From the NCBI GenBank assembly GCA_035699745.1, contig DASSPH010000097.1, forward strand, positions 16,695-80,694: a DNA stretch of 64,000 nucleotides, read 5' to 3'. The position numbers and the translations under genes were made by a program. Of this stretch, positions 48,009-55,968 are shown one piece after another. The notes under the pieces are model-generated. The model worked only from the letters and a program-made list of their open reading frames with translations, was not told the DNA's origin and ran no database searches. Position 1 is the first letter of the stretch. Every line of letters starts with the position of its first letter. Origin of the DNA: Vicinamibacterales bacterium. GTDB taxonomy: Bacteria; Acidobacteriota; Vicinamibacteria; Vicinamibacterales; 2-12-FULL-66-21.

Positions 48009-50053
48009 CGCGCCCCTCCGCGGCCGAGCGCGGCGGCGCCGGCAAGCCGCGCCGGCTCGCGTGGGACGCCGGCGGCGTCGATGCGTCCGTGCTGCGCGCG
48101 TTTTGCGAGCGGCGCGCCGGCGCGGCGGAGTGCGTCGCGCGCGGCATCGATCCGCCCGGAGGCAAGCGCGGTTTGCGCGGCCGCGATTTCCTGTGCGGCA
48201 GGCTGCAGCTCGGGAGCGCGCGCCGCCGCGGTCAGCACCCGCTCGCCGAGGCCGCGCAGCCTGTCGCCGAGCGTCTTCGGTTGCTCCCGGAGATCGAGGG
48301 CGGTGCTGACCGCCACCAGCTCCGCCAGGGCGGCGCGCGCTGACTCGGTGACCGGATCGGGCGCCGGCGGCGCGAGCGCGCGATCCCAGTCCGCCGCTGT
48401 CGAGACGTCGCCGCTCAGGCGCCGTGCCGGATCGAGGCGGACGCGCGATGGCAGGGCGCGAAGCAGATAGCGGCTGTTGCCGAAGGCGCGCTGCAGCGCC
48501 TCGAGCGCGGCGCGCGCCGGCGGCAGCGCGGCGCGGGTCGACGCCGCCGCCAGCGCCCGCTCGACATGGCTCATCAGCACCGTGGCGGCCACGATCTCCT
48601 TGCGCGCCTGATTGGCGAACCGTCCTTCGGAGATCTCGTGCGAGTGCTCCGCTTCCTGTTCCTCGTCCTCGACTTCCCCGCCGAGCAGGAAGACGAAGTT
48701 GGCGCGGACGGCGCGCTGCTCGGCGGCGATGTTGCCCGCGTCCTCGGCCAGCGCCTCCGGCTTCAGCGACGGCTCGCGCGCCTGGAGCCGCTCCAGCTTG
48801 AGCACGATCATCGCCTGGCTCATCGCGTACCGCTCCTTGTCGGGAGGCATCTCGACGCCTTCGAGCGGAACGTCGCCGGGCCCGGCGATTTCCACGAAGA
48901 ACGTATCCGACGCGGCGACGCCGGCGCCGCCGGGACGGCGATCGGCCGCCACGGCGCGATAAATCAATGCGTCGCCCGGCTCGAGCTTCAGCGTTCCGAG
49001 CGACAACGTCGCCCGCAGCTGCCACGAACGGCCGCTGCCGCGCTGCACCACGGCGGGCAGCGTCCCCTCCGTGAACGTGAACTGCTCGCCGCTGCCCGAG
49101 ACGACGGTGTAGCGCAGATCGAACGATGCCAGACCGAGGTCGTCGTCTGCGCCGGCGGCAATCGGGATCGTCGCCGCGCCGGAGGGGACGCGCAGGTCCT
49201 TCGCGGGCGCGGTGATTCGTACGGCAGGCGCGGCGTCCGGCGTCACCGTCAAGGGGACGAGACGATGCCCGGCGCCGCTGTCGACGGCGAGATAGCCGCT
49301 CTCGGTGAAGGTCACGCGTGCCGATCCGTCCGCGCGGACCGGCACCGTCGTCCCATTGAGGCGAATGCGCGCGGCAGCGCCGCCTGGCGCGCGGACGAGC
49401 GCCTCGGTCCCGCCGAGCACGTCCAACGCCGCGGGATTCACCAGGCGCGAGGCGGGCCGTCCGGTGTAGGGCGCCGGCGTCAATTCGACGATCAGATCGG
49501 CCGCGCCGGCGTCAGCCACAGCGTTCGTCGGGCGCGAGGCGGACGGTGGCGCACCGGAGATCGCCGGCAGCCGCACGAACATGACGGCGACCGCCGCGAG
49601 GACCGCGGCGGCGAGCGCGGCGGCGTCTCGCGCGATCGGCACGCCGCGGCGGAGATCGACACCGGCCGTCCGCGCCGACGCCTCGCGCAGTACGCGCTCG
49701 CGCATGTACGGCCGGACCCCGTCGGACGAGTCGAGCAACTGTGCCGCCGTGACGGCGAGATTGCGCAGCGACCGGTCCGCCCGCTCGATCGCGGCGGCCG
49801 CGCGTCCACGCGTCCGCGCGCGGCGCGTCGAGTGCATCGACGCCCACGCGGATGCGGTGAACGCCACGAGGGTCAGCCCGGCGCGCCACACTCCCGGGGC
49901 GCCCGTCAGCAGCAGGGTCAGGGCTGCAGCCGCAGCGGCGCCCGACGCGATCGCGCCGGCGCGCAGCACGTGCTGCAGCCGCATCCGCGCCCGCGCGCGC
50001 TCCAGCACCGCGGCGAACGTCGCGCCGCTCCCGTGAAGACTCTCAGGCGGCAT
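48005..50053 (-). CDS. DUF4175-like membrane protein with coiled coil
   Basis: A 682-residue protein. Two membrane helices at the N-terminus (AIASGAAAAAALTLLLTGA and AGLTLVAFTASAWASMHS) are followed by a basic helical segment, a third helix (DAAALAAAVLAAVAVMFV), beta-rich domains and a long helical C-terminal half (residues about 410-682) with a highly acidic stretch GGEVEDEEQEAEHSHEIS. It resembles DUF4175-type proteins encoded beside MoxR and DUF58. The ATG at 50051-50053 overlaps the upstream gene by 11 bases. Function is unknown; it may be a periplasmic scaffold. Confidence 0.65.
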   Translation of the reverse strand: MPPESLHGSGATFAAVLERARARMRLQHVLRAGAIASGAAAAAALTLLLTGAPGVWRAGLTLVAFTASAWASMHSTRRARTRGRAAAAIERADRSLRNLAVTAAQLLDSSDGVRPYMRERVLREASARTAGVDLRRGVPIARDAAALAAAVLAAVAVMFVRLPAISGAPPSASRPTNAVADAGAADLIVELTPAPYTGRPASRLVNPAALDVLGGTEALVRAPGGAAARIRLNGTTVPVRADGSARVTFTESGYLAVDSGAGHRLVPLTVTPDAAPAVRITAPAKDLRVPSGAATIPIAAGADDDLGLASFDLRYTVVSGSGEQFTFTEGTLPAVVQRGSGRSWQLRATLSLGTLKLEPGDALIYRAVAADRRPGGAGVAASDTFFVEIAGPGDVPLEGVEMPPDKERYAMSQAMIVLKLERLQAREPSLKPEALAEDAGNIAAEQRAVRANFVFLLGGEVEDEEQEAEHSHEISEGRFANQARKEIVAATVLMSHVERALAAASTRAALPPARAALEALQRAFGNSRYLLRALPSRVRLDPARRLSGDVSTAADWDRALAPPAPDPVTESARAALAELVAVSTALDLREQPKTLGDRLRGLGERVLTAAARAPELQPAAQEIAAAQTALASGRIDAARDALRRAGAPLAKRAQHGRIDAAGVPREPARLAGAAALGRGGAR

Positions 50054-51302
50054 CGCGCACCTGCCGTTCGGCGGCGCCGGCATCCCTGCGCCGCAGCCAC
50101 GTCTCGACGCCCAGGAGCGCCAGCGCGATCCCCCAGAACCACCGGGCGTCCGAATCCCCGTCCGCCTGCCCGGACGGGCGATACGTCGTCATCGCGAGCG
50201 GCGCCGCATCGCGCCGCCACGACGCCAGCTCCGCGTCCGGCACCGTGAGCACTTCGGCCTCGCGATCGGCGATCGCTGGCGGCCGCACCGCCAAGACGAC
50301 GGCCCGCACGACGGCGGGGGCCGCCAGGGACGCGGCGCGGACGTTCGTCTCGACCACCAGCGCGCCCGCCTGCTCCGCGGTCTGGATGGCGGCGTCTGCG
50401 TCCCGCAGCAGCCCGCTGCGGCGGAGCGCGAGGGCGGCATTCACCATCCACGGCGTCCGCACCTCGCTCCTGGACGCGGCATCCGGCGGCGCGCCGGCGA
50501 ACCGAATCCGTACGCGGTGCGTGTCGTCGCCCGCCGCGACGCCGGCGGCGGTCGCCGCATACACGGCGCGCGACGCCGCGTCCCGTTCAGCCTCTGCTTC
50601 CGCCGTCGTCAGCCAGGCCGCCCGCGATCCGTCAGCCGTCTTCGTCCACGTGACGCCGGTGCCGCGTGCGTCGACGTTCACCGACGGCCGCCACACCGCG
50701 TCGCGGAATCCCGAGACCTGCGGCAGCGGCGACGCCCCGCCTCGCGGCGGCCCGTGCACGCGAATCGTTCTCACGCCGGCGCCGGCAGGCAGCACGCGCA
50801 GGTCCTCGCGTTCGAGCGCCCCCTGCTGGAAATCGGAAAGGATGACGACTTCGCGGCGCCCGGGCGGCGCCGCTGCCAGCCACGCGGCGGCGCGCGCGAG
50901 GCCGTCCCGAAGGTCCGTTCCGTCGAATCGCTGGGCGCGAAAGGACGTCAGTTCCTGCTCCGCCAGCCGCGCGCCGTCGCCGCCGGCGGCGGCGCTGGCG
51001 CTCGTGTCCACCACCACCGCGCGAATCACCCGTGCGTTCCACCGCGACACCCGCTGCGGCGTGATGACGATCGGTTGGAGCGCCGCGGCGATCGCCGCTC
51101 CGGCGATCGCCATCCGCAGCACGAGCAGCCCGACGTCGGACGGGCGGCGGAGCCGCACGGCCGCGGCCCGCGTCGCCGGCAGGAAATGCGCCGCCGGAAA
51201 GATCAGGCGCCGCGCGTTGCGGCGCAGCAGCATGTGGACGAGCAGCGGACCGGCCAGCAGGATCGCTCCGGCTGCGGCCCACGGCGCGAGCAACTCGATC
51301 AC
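50043..51302 (-). CDS. BatA-like protein with N-terminal membrane domain and VWA-like domain
   Basis: A 419-residue protein that starts at GTG with VIELLAPWAAAGAILLAGPL and HMLLRRNARRLIFPAAHFL, the BatA N-terminal signature. A second helix follows (LLVLRMAIAGAAIAAALQP), then a von Willebrand factor A-like domain with the metal-site motif VVDTSASAAAG. The C-terminus has a membrane helix near FWGIALALLGVETWL. It overlaps the DUF58 gene by four bases. The Bat proteins are linked to aerotolerance and envelope stress in Bacteroidetes and spirochaetes; a similar role here is inferred. Confidence 0.78.
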   Translation of the reverse strand: MIELLAPWAAAGAILLAGPLLVHMLLRRNARRLIFPAAHFLPATRAAAVRLRRPSDVGLLVLRMAIAGAAIAAALQPIVITPQRVSRWNARVIRAVVVDTSASAAAGGDGARLAEQELTSFRAQRFDGTDLRDGLARAAAWLAAAPPGRREVVILSDFQQGALEREDLRVLPAGAGVRTIRVHGPPRGGASPLPQVSGFRDAVWRPSVNVDARGTGVTWTKTADGSRAAWLTTAEAEAERDAASRAVYAATAAGVAAGDDTHRVRIRFAGAPPDAASRSEVRTPWMVNAALALRRSGLLRDADAAIQTAEQAGALVVETNVRAASLAAPAVVRAVVLAVRPPAIADREAEVLTVPDAELASWRRDAAPLAMTTYRPSGQADGDSDARWFWGIALALLGVETWLRRRDAGAAERQVRDAA

Positions 51303-52189
51303 GCCGCGGCTCCGGCCCGGCGGCGCAGGTACGCGCGCAGCCCGGTGTCCAGCGGCTGATCGGTGAACAGCCGGACGTAGTCGACGCCGTAGGTCGCCGC
51401 GCGCGTCCGCCAGCGCTCGAGAAAGCCGCTGATCGCTTCGCGATACGCCGTCGCGGCCGCCCGGCCGTTCGACAGCACGATCCGGCCCGTCTCCGGATCC
51501 TCGACCTGCACGTCGTCGCGGAACGGCAGCGCCACCTCGTCGCGCGTCAGGACGTGGAACACGATGACGTCGTGGCCGATGTGCGAGGCGCGCATCAGCG
51601 CGCGCTCGACGTCCGGCCGCTCGTCGTACAGATCCGAGATCACGACGAGGAGTCCGCGGCGCTTCAGCAGGTCGATCGTCCGGGCGAGCGCCGGCGCGCT
51701 GTTGGTCCCGCCGCCGGCCGTGGATCGGCCGAGCGCGAGCAGCAGACTGTGCAGGTGCGCCTGACCGCCGCGGCTCGGCAGGTACTGTCGCAGGTCATCG
51801 GCGTAGGTGACGAGTCCAACGGCGTCCCCCTGCCGGGAAATCAGATAGGCGAGCGCGGACGCGAGCAGCCGCGCGTAGTCCAGTTTGGTGACTCCGCCGG
51901 CTGCCGCGTAGCCCATGGACGCGCTGACGTCGAGCGCGATCTGGCAGACCAGGTTCGTCGTCTCGCGGAACTGCTTCGTGTACAGGCGATCGGTGCGGGC
52001 GAACAGCTTCCAGTCGATGTATTTCAGATCGTCGCCGGGCCGGTAGTGGCGGTACTGGCTGAACTCCGCGCTGTAGCCGTGAAACGGACTGCGATGCAGG
52101 CCCGAGATCGTGCCGTCGACGATGCGCTTCGAGACCAGCTCCAGGTCGCCGATCGCCGCCAGCGCCGCCGGGTCGAGCGGACCGTTCAC
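51299..52189 (-). CDS. DUF58 domain protein (MoxR partner)
   Basis: A 296-residue protein with the DUF58 signature HYRPGDDLKYIDWKLFARTD and a VWA-type metal site DVSASMGYA. The expected order helix LDYARLLASALAYLISRQGD then VVISDLYDE is present. DUF58 proteins pair with MoxR ATPases and are thought to help insert metals or assemble complexes. The GTG at 52187-52189 overlaps the moxR stop. Downstream overlap with the BatA-like gene is also four bases. Confidence 0.88.
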   Translation of the reverse strand: MNGPLDPAALAAIGDLELVSKRIVDGTISGLHRSPFHGYSAEFSQYRHYRPGDDLKYIDWKLFARTDRLYTKQFRETTNLVCQIALDVSASMGYAAAGGVTKLDYARLLASALAYLISRQGDAVGLVTYADDLRQYLPSRGGQAHLHSLLLALGRSTAGGGTNSAPALARTIDLLKRRGLLVVISDLYDERPDVERALMRASHIGHDVIVFHVLTRDEVALPFRDDVQVEDPETGRIVLSNGRAAATAYREAISGFLERWRTRAATYGVDYVRLFTDQPLDTGLRAYLRRRAGAAA

Positions 52190-53166
52190 TGACGGAGGTC
52201 GAGCAGCCGGCGGACGATCTCGTCGGCGTCGATGCCGTCGGCTTCCGCCTGGAAGTTGACGAGCACGCGGTGACGCAGGACCGGCAGCGCGACGGCGCGG
52301 ACGTCCTCGAAATCGGCCACCGTGCGTCCCTCGAGCAGGGCGCGCGCCTTGGCGCCGAGCAGCAGGGCCTGGCCGGCGCGCGGTCCGGCGCCCCAGCGCA
52401 CCCACTTGCGGACGAAGTCGGGCGCTTCTTCGCCGGCCGGCCGCGTCGCGCGGACGAGGCGCGCCGCGAAGTCGACGATGTTGTCCGCGGCGGGCACGTC
52501 GCGGACCAGGCCGTGCAGCCGCTCGATCTCGCCGCCGCTCGCCACCACGCCGATGCGCGGCTCGCTCGAGCCGGTGGTCATCGCCAGGATGCGGCGCTCT
52601 TCCTCAGCGGTGGGATACTCGATGACGACGTTGAACATGAAGCGGTCGAGCTGCGCCTCGGGAAGCGGATAGGTGCCCTCCTGCTCGATCGGATTCTGTG
52701 TCGCCAGCACGAACAGCGGCCGCTCGAGGTCGTAGCGGACGCCGCTGACCGTCACCTGGTACTCCTGCATCGCCTCGAGCAGCGCCGCCTGCGTCTTCGG
52801 CGGCGTGCGGTTGATCTCGTCGGCGAGGATGATGTTCGAGAAGATCGGGCCGCGGATGAAGCGGATGACGCGCTTGCCGCTGCTGCGATCCTCCTCGATC
52901 ACCTCGGCGCCGAGGATGTCGGACGGCATCAGGTCCGGGGTGAACTGGATGCGGTTGAAGCGGAGATGCACGGCATCGGCCAGGGTCTTGATCAGCAGCG
53001 TCTTGGCGAGGCCGGGCACGCCGCGGAGCAGGCAGTGGCCGCCGGCCAGGAAGGCGATCAGAATCTCCCTGATGACGCGTTGCTGGCCGACGATGGCTTT
53101 CGCCAGCTCCCGCTCGAGCCGCTCGGCCACCTCGGCGATTGTCTCGCGCGAGATGTCAGCTTCCAT
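52186..53166 (-). CDS. MoxR-family AAA+ ATPase
   Basis: Chaperone-type ATPase of 326 residues. Walker A is GVPGLAKTLLI near residue 48, Walker B IILADEINRTPPKTQAALLE near residue 112, sensor 1 VLATQNPIEQEGTYPLPEAQ and a C-terminal lid with the arginine region near RHRVLVNF. It is the first gene of an eight-gene run on the minus strand and opens with MEADISRETIAEVAERL. MoxR proteins activate metal-dependent or multi-subunit targets, usually with VWA proteins encoded next to them, as here. Confidence 0.92.
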   Translation of the reverse strand: MEADISRETIAEVAERLERELAKAIVGQQRVIREILIAFLAGGHCLLRGVPGLAKTLLIKTLADAVHLRFNRIQFTPDLMPSDILGAEVIEEDRSSGKRVIRFIRGPIFSNIILADEINRTPPKTQAALLEAMQEYQVTVSGVRYDLERPLFVLATQNPIEQEGTYPLPEAQLDRFMFNVVIEYPTAEEERRILAMTTGSSEPRIGVVASGGEIERLHGLVRDVPAADNIVDFAARLVRATRPAGEEAPDFVRKWVRWGAGPRAGQALLLGAKARALLEGRTVADFEDVRAVALPVLRHRVLVNFQAEADGIDADEIVRRLLDLRQ

Positions 53167-53178
53167 CTCGGCTGAGTT

Positions 53179-53184
53179 TATACT
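53179..53184 (+). promoter_or_regulatory. -10 element TATACT between moxR and murQ
   Basis: TATACT lies 12 bases before the murQ GTG. The same bases read AGTATA on the other strand, 13 to 18 bases before the moxR ATG. Only 29 bases separate the two genes, so a shared or overlapping promoter is likely, with very short leaders. No good -35 is visible. Confidence 0.4.
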
Positions 53185-53195
53185 AGCGATTGCCC

Positions 53196-54140
53196 GTGCC
53201 CACGACGCAATCCAAGTGGCAGTCGCTCCCGACCGAACAGATCAATCCCGCTACACTCGCGATCGATAAAGCGCCGGTGCGCGAGATCCTCGATTTGATC
53301 ATCAACGAGGATCGCAAGGTCATCGCCGCGGTGCACAAGGAAAAGGAACGGATCGCCCACGGCATCGAGATCATCACCAAGGCCCTGCGCAAAGGCGGGC
53401 GCGTGATCCTGATCGGCGCGGGGACGAGCGGCCGCCTGGGCGTGGTGGAATCCGCCGAGATGCCGCCGACCTTCGGCACCGCGCCGCGGCTGGTGCAGGC
53501 GATCATGGCGGGCGGCCAGGGGGCGGTGTTCCAGGCCAAGGAAGGGGTCGAGGACAACTACGAGGAAGGGGGGCGCAGCATCGGCCGGCTTCGCCTCACC
53601 AACCGCGACGTCGTCATCGGCGTCTCGGCGAGCGGCATCACTCCGTTCGTGCGCGGCGGACTGACGCGGGCGCGCAAGGCCGGGGCGAAGATCATCTTCG
53701 TCACCTGCTGGCCCGGGTCGGAGCTGCAGAACTTCGTCGACCTGATCATCGCGCCGGCCGTCGGCCCCGAGATCATCGCCGGTTCGACCCGGCTGAAGGC
53801 GGGCACGGCGACCAAGCTGGTCCTGAACATGCTGACCACCGTGTCGATGATCAAGTGGGGCAAGACCTACGGCAATCTGATGGTCGACGTCCGCACCGGC
53901 TCGGAGAAGCTGAAGGATCGCGCCAAGCGCATCCTGGGCGTGGTCACCGGCCTCGATCCCGACGCCGCCGAAGCGCTGCTCAAGCGCGCGCGCTGGAACG
54001 TGAAGGCGGCGATCGTGATGCAGAAATCCGGGCTGACGCTGCCGCAGGCGATGAAGCGCCTGCGCGAGAACGACAATCTGGTGCGCGACGCGATCGGCGA
54101 AGACATCGAGCCGCGGCTGCGGCAGCTGCTCGGGATCTGA
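53196..54140 (+). CDS. murQ: N-acetylmuramic acid 6-phosphate etherase
   Basis: Cleaves the lactyl ether of MurNAc-6-phosphate to give GlcNAc-6-phosphate in peptidoglycan recycling. The 314-residue protein has TEQINPATLAIDKAPVREIL, the SIS-domain motif IGAGTSGRLGVVESAEMPPT, the signature AKEGVEDN and GVSASGITPFVRGGL. The C-terminal UBA-like region (DAAEALLKRARWNVKAAIVM) is typical. The GTG at 53196 is preferred; a TTG six bases upstream is possible. It is convergent with nagB, the next enzyme but one in the pathway. Confidence 0.94.
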   Translation: MPTTQSKWQSLPTEQINPATLAIDKAPVREILDLIINEDRKVIAAVHKEKERIAHGIEIITKALRKGGRVILIGAGTSGRLGVVESAEMPPTFGTAPRLVQAIMAGGQGAVFQAKEGVEDNYEEGGRSIGRLRLTNRDVVIGVSASGITPFVRGGLTRARKAGAKIIFVTCWPGSELQNFVDLIIAPAVGPEIIAGSTRLKAGTATKLVLNMLTTVSMIKWGKTYGNLMVDVRTGSEKLKDRAKRILGVVTGLDPDAAEALLKRARWNVKAAIVMQKSGLTLPQAMKRLRENDNLVRDAIGEDIEPRLRQLLGI

Positions 54141-54180
54141 CGCCAGGGATTTCGCGGCCATCACGCATCCCGAAGCCAGC

Positions 54181-54264
54181 CACGGATCTCACGGATCAGG
54201 GATCACGGATCAGGGATCAGGGATCAGGGATCAGGGATGCGTTCGGGATGTGATCCGTGGCGCT
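54181..54264. repeat. Heptamer array H (CARGGAT) overlapping the nagB 3' end
   Basis: CACGGAT, a 9-base unit, then CAGGGAT, CACGGAT and four CAGGGAT units at 54181-54238. A single right arm GTGATCCGTGGC (about 54249-54260) and TTCGGGATG mirror the left flank CATCCCGAA and CCACGGATC. The nagB stop codon lies inside the array, so its last few residues are array-coded. It fills the gap between the convergent murQ and nagB genes and could act as a bidirectional terminator. Confidence 0.8.
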
Positions 54265-54999
54265 TCGCGACAGCTGTCCGGCGGCCGCGTCGTCGAGCAT
54301 CAGCTCGACGTCGCGATGGAGCTGCAGGAACGACGCCGGCATGCGCGTGGTGATCGGGCCGTGCACGGCGCGCTCGATACAGGCGGCCTTGGACTTGCCC
54401 GTCGCCAGCAGGATGATCCGGCGCGCGCGCAGGATCGTGGCCATGCCCATCGACAACGCTTCCCGCGGAACGTCGTCTTCGTTGCCGCCGAACAGGGCGG
54501 CGTTGCTGTGCCGGGTCGAGGCCTTGAGCACGACGCGGTGCGTCGGCCCGGTCAGCTCGCGCGCGGGTTCGTTGAAGCCGATGTGCCCGTTGGTGCCGAT
54601 GCCGAGCAGCTGGAGATCGATGCCGCCCGCCGCGGCGATGGCGCGCTCGTAGCGGATGCACTCGGCGAGCGGGTCCGGCGCGATGCCGTTCAGCAGATTG
54701 ATCCGGCTCGCGGGGATGTTCACCCGCGAGAACAGGTGCTCGTGCATGAACGAGCGATAGCTGCCGGGATGCTCCGGCGGCACGCCGAGGAACTCGTCGA
54801 GGTTGAAGGTGGTGACGCGCGAGAAGTCCGCCTGCCCTTTGGCGTGCATCGCCCCGAGCTCGTGATAGAGGCGGACGGGCGTGCGTCCGGTCGGCAGTCC
54901 CAGCACCAGATCCGGCTTCGCGGCGAGCGCCTCCACGATCTGCGCGGCGAGGGTTCGGGCGAGGACGCGCTCGTCGTGGAACGTCGTTACTTTCGGCAT
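54217..54999 (-). CDS. nagB: Glucosamine-6-phosphate deaminase
   Basis: Converts glucosamine-6-phosphate to fructose-6-phosphate and ammonia. The 260-residue protein has LGLPTGRTPVRLYHELG, the active-site motif FNLDEFLGVPPEHPGSYRSF and LLGIGTNGHIGFNEPA. It lacks the longer allosteric C-terminus of the E. coli enzyme. The last residues IPNASLIPDP are encoded by array H and look like a random extension. It follows the sugar kinase gene by 19 bases. nagA was not found in the window. Confidence 0.92.
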   Translation of the reverse strand: MPKVTTFHDERVLARTLAAQIVEALAAKPDLVLGLPTGRTPVRLYHELGAMHAKGQADFSRVTTFNLDEFLGVPPEHPGSYRSFMHEHLFSRVNIPASRINLLNGIAPDPLAECIRYERAIAAAGGIDLQLLGIGTNGHIGFNEPARELTGPTHRVVLKASTRHSNAALFGGNEDDVPREALSMGMATILRARRIILLATGKSKAACIERAVHGPITTRMPASFLQLHRDVELMLDDAAAGQLSRSATDHIPNASLIPDP

Positions 55000-55018
55000 T
55001 CGGCGATCGGCCTCGGGG

Positions 55019-55960
55019 TCACTCGGTCTTGTAGACCGGGACGGGGTACTCGCCGCGCAGGTGCGCCAGCGCGAGGCGCACGGCGCCGGTGGCGGGCTCC
55101 TCGGTCAGCAGGCCGGGGACGGCGCGCGGCGCGGCCAGCGGCAGCCGCCGCCGCAGCTCCTCGTCGAGCCACGGGACGGCGCGGAAGATCCCGCCCGCCA
55201 GCACGATCGGAAACTCGGTCCCGATCAGCTCCAGCCGCCGCGCCACCGACACCGCGGACGATTCGAGCTGGTCGGCGGCGCTGCGGAGAATGTGAATCGC
55301 GACTTCGTCGCCGTTGTTGAACGCGCCCTGCACGCACTGCGCGAGCGAGGCAATCGCCGCCGGGCGCAGCGCGCCGTGATACACCTGCGCGATCAGGTCC
55401 TGCGCGCGGGCGACGCCGTAGTAGTGCAGGAGCAGCCCGGTCAGCTGCGTCGCCGGCCCGCGGCGGTCGGCTTCGCGCAGCACCGCGCGGAGCGCGGCGC
55501 GGCCGATCCAGTAGCCGCTGCCCTCGTCGCCGAGGACGTAGCCCCACCCGCCGGCCCGCGCCGACTGGTTCTGCGCGTTGCGGCCGTACGCGATCGATCC
55601 GGTGCCGGCGACGAGCACCACCCCCGGCTTGCCCGGCGCGCCCGCCTCGAGCGCCACCAGCGCGTCGTTGACGATCAGCATGCGCGCCTTGTAGCCGATG
55701 CGCCGCATGATCTGCTCCATCACCCGCGCGTCGTCCGGACGATCGACGCCGGCGATGCCGAGACAGATGGCCGCCGGACGGATGTCGGCGTCGCCGAGCG
55801 CATCCTCCATGACGTCGTGGAGGACCTTCTCGACCTCGAGCTCGCCGGCCGCCTGCAGGTTGGCGCCGCCGCGCCGCGCTTCCGCGAGCACTTCGCCGTG
55901 CTCGTCCGCCAACTGGCACACCGTCTTGGTGCCGCCGGCGTCTATGCCCAGAACGTGCAA
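55019..55960 (-). CDS. BadF/BadG-type sugar kinase (N-acetylglucosamine or MurNAc kinase candidate)
   Basis: ASKHA-fold ATPase of 313 residues. The phosphate-1 motif is LGIDAGGTKTVCQLADEHG, phosphate-2 region VVLVAGTGSIAYGRNAQ, then the adenosine-motif-like LAGGIFRAVPWLDEEL. The family includes eukaryote-type N-acetylglucosamine kinases and MurNAc/GlcNAc kinases. Its position between a TonB receptor and nagB, opposite murQ, favours an amino-sugar substrate. The only start that fits is a TTG at 55958-55960, eight bases after the receptor stop. Confidence 0.82.
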   Translation of the reverse strand: MHVLGIDAGGTKTVCQLADEHGEVLAEARRGGANLQAAGELEVEKVLHDVMEDALGDADIRPAAICLGIAGVDRPDDARVMEQIMRRIGYKARMLIVNDALVALEAGAPGKPGVVLVAGTGSIAYGRNAQNQSARAGGWGYVLGDEGSGYWIGRAALRAVLREADRRGPATQLTGLLLHYYGVARAQDLIAQVYHGALRPAAIASLAQCVQGAFNNGDEVAIHILRSAADQLESSAVSVARRLELIGTEFPIVLAGGIFRAVPWLDEELRRRLPLAAPRAVPGLLTEEPATGAVRLALAHLRGEYPVPVYKTE

Positions 55961-55968
55961 TCGAGTCC

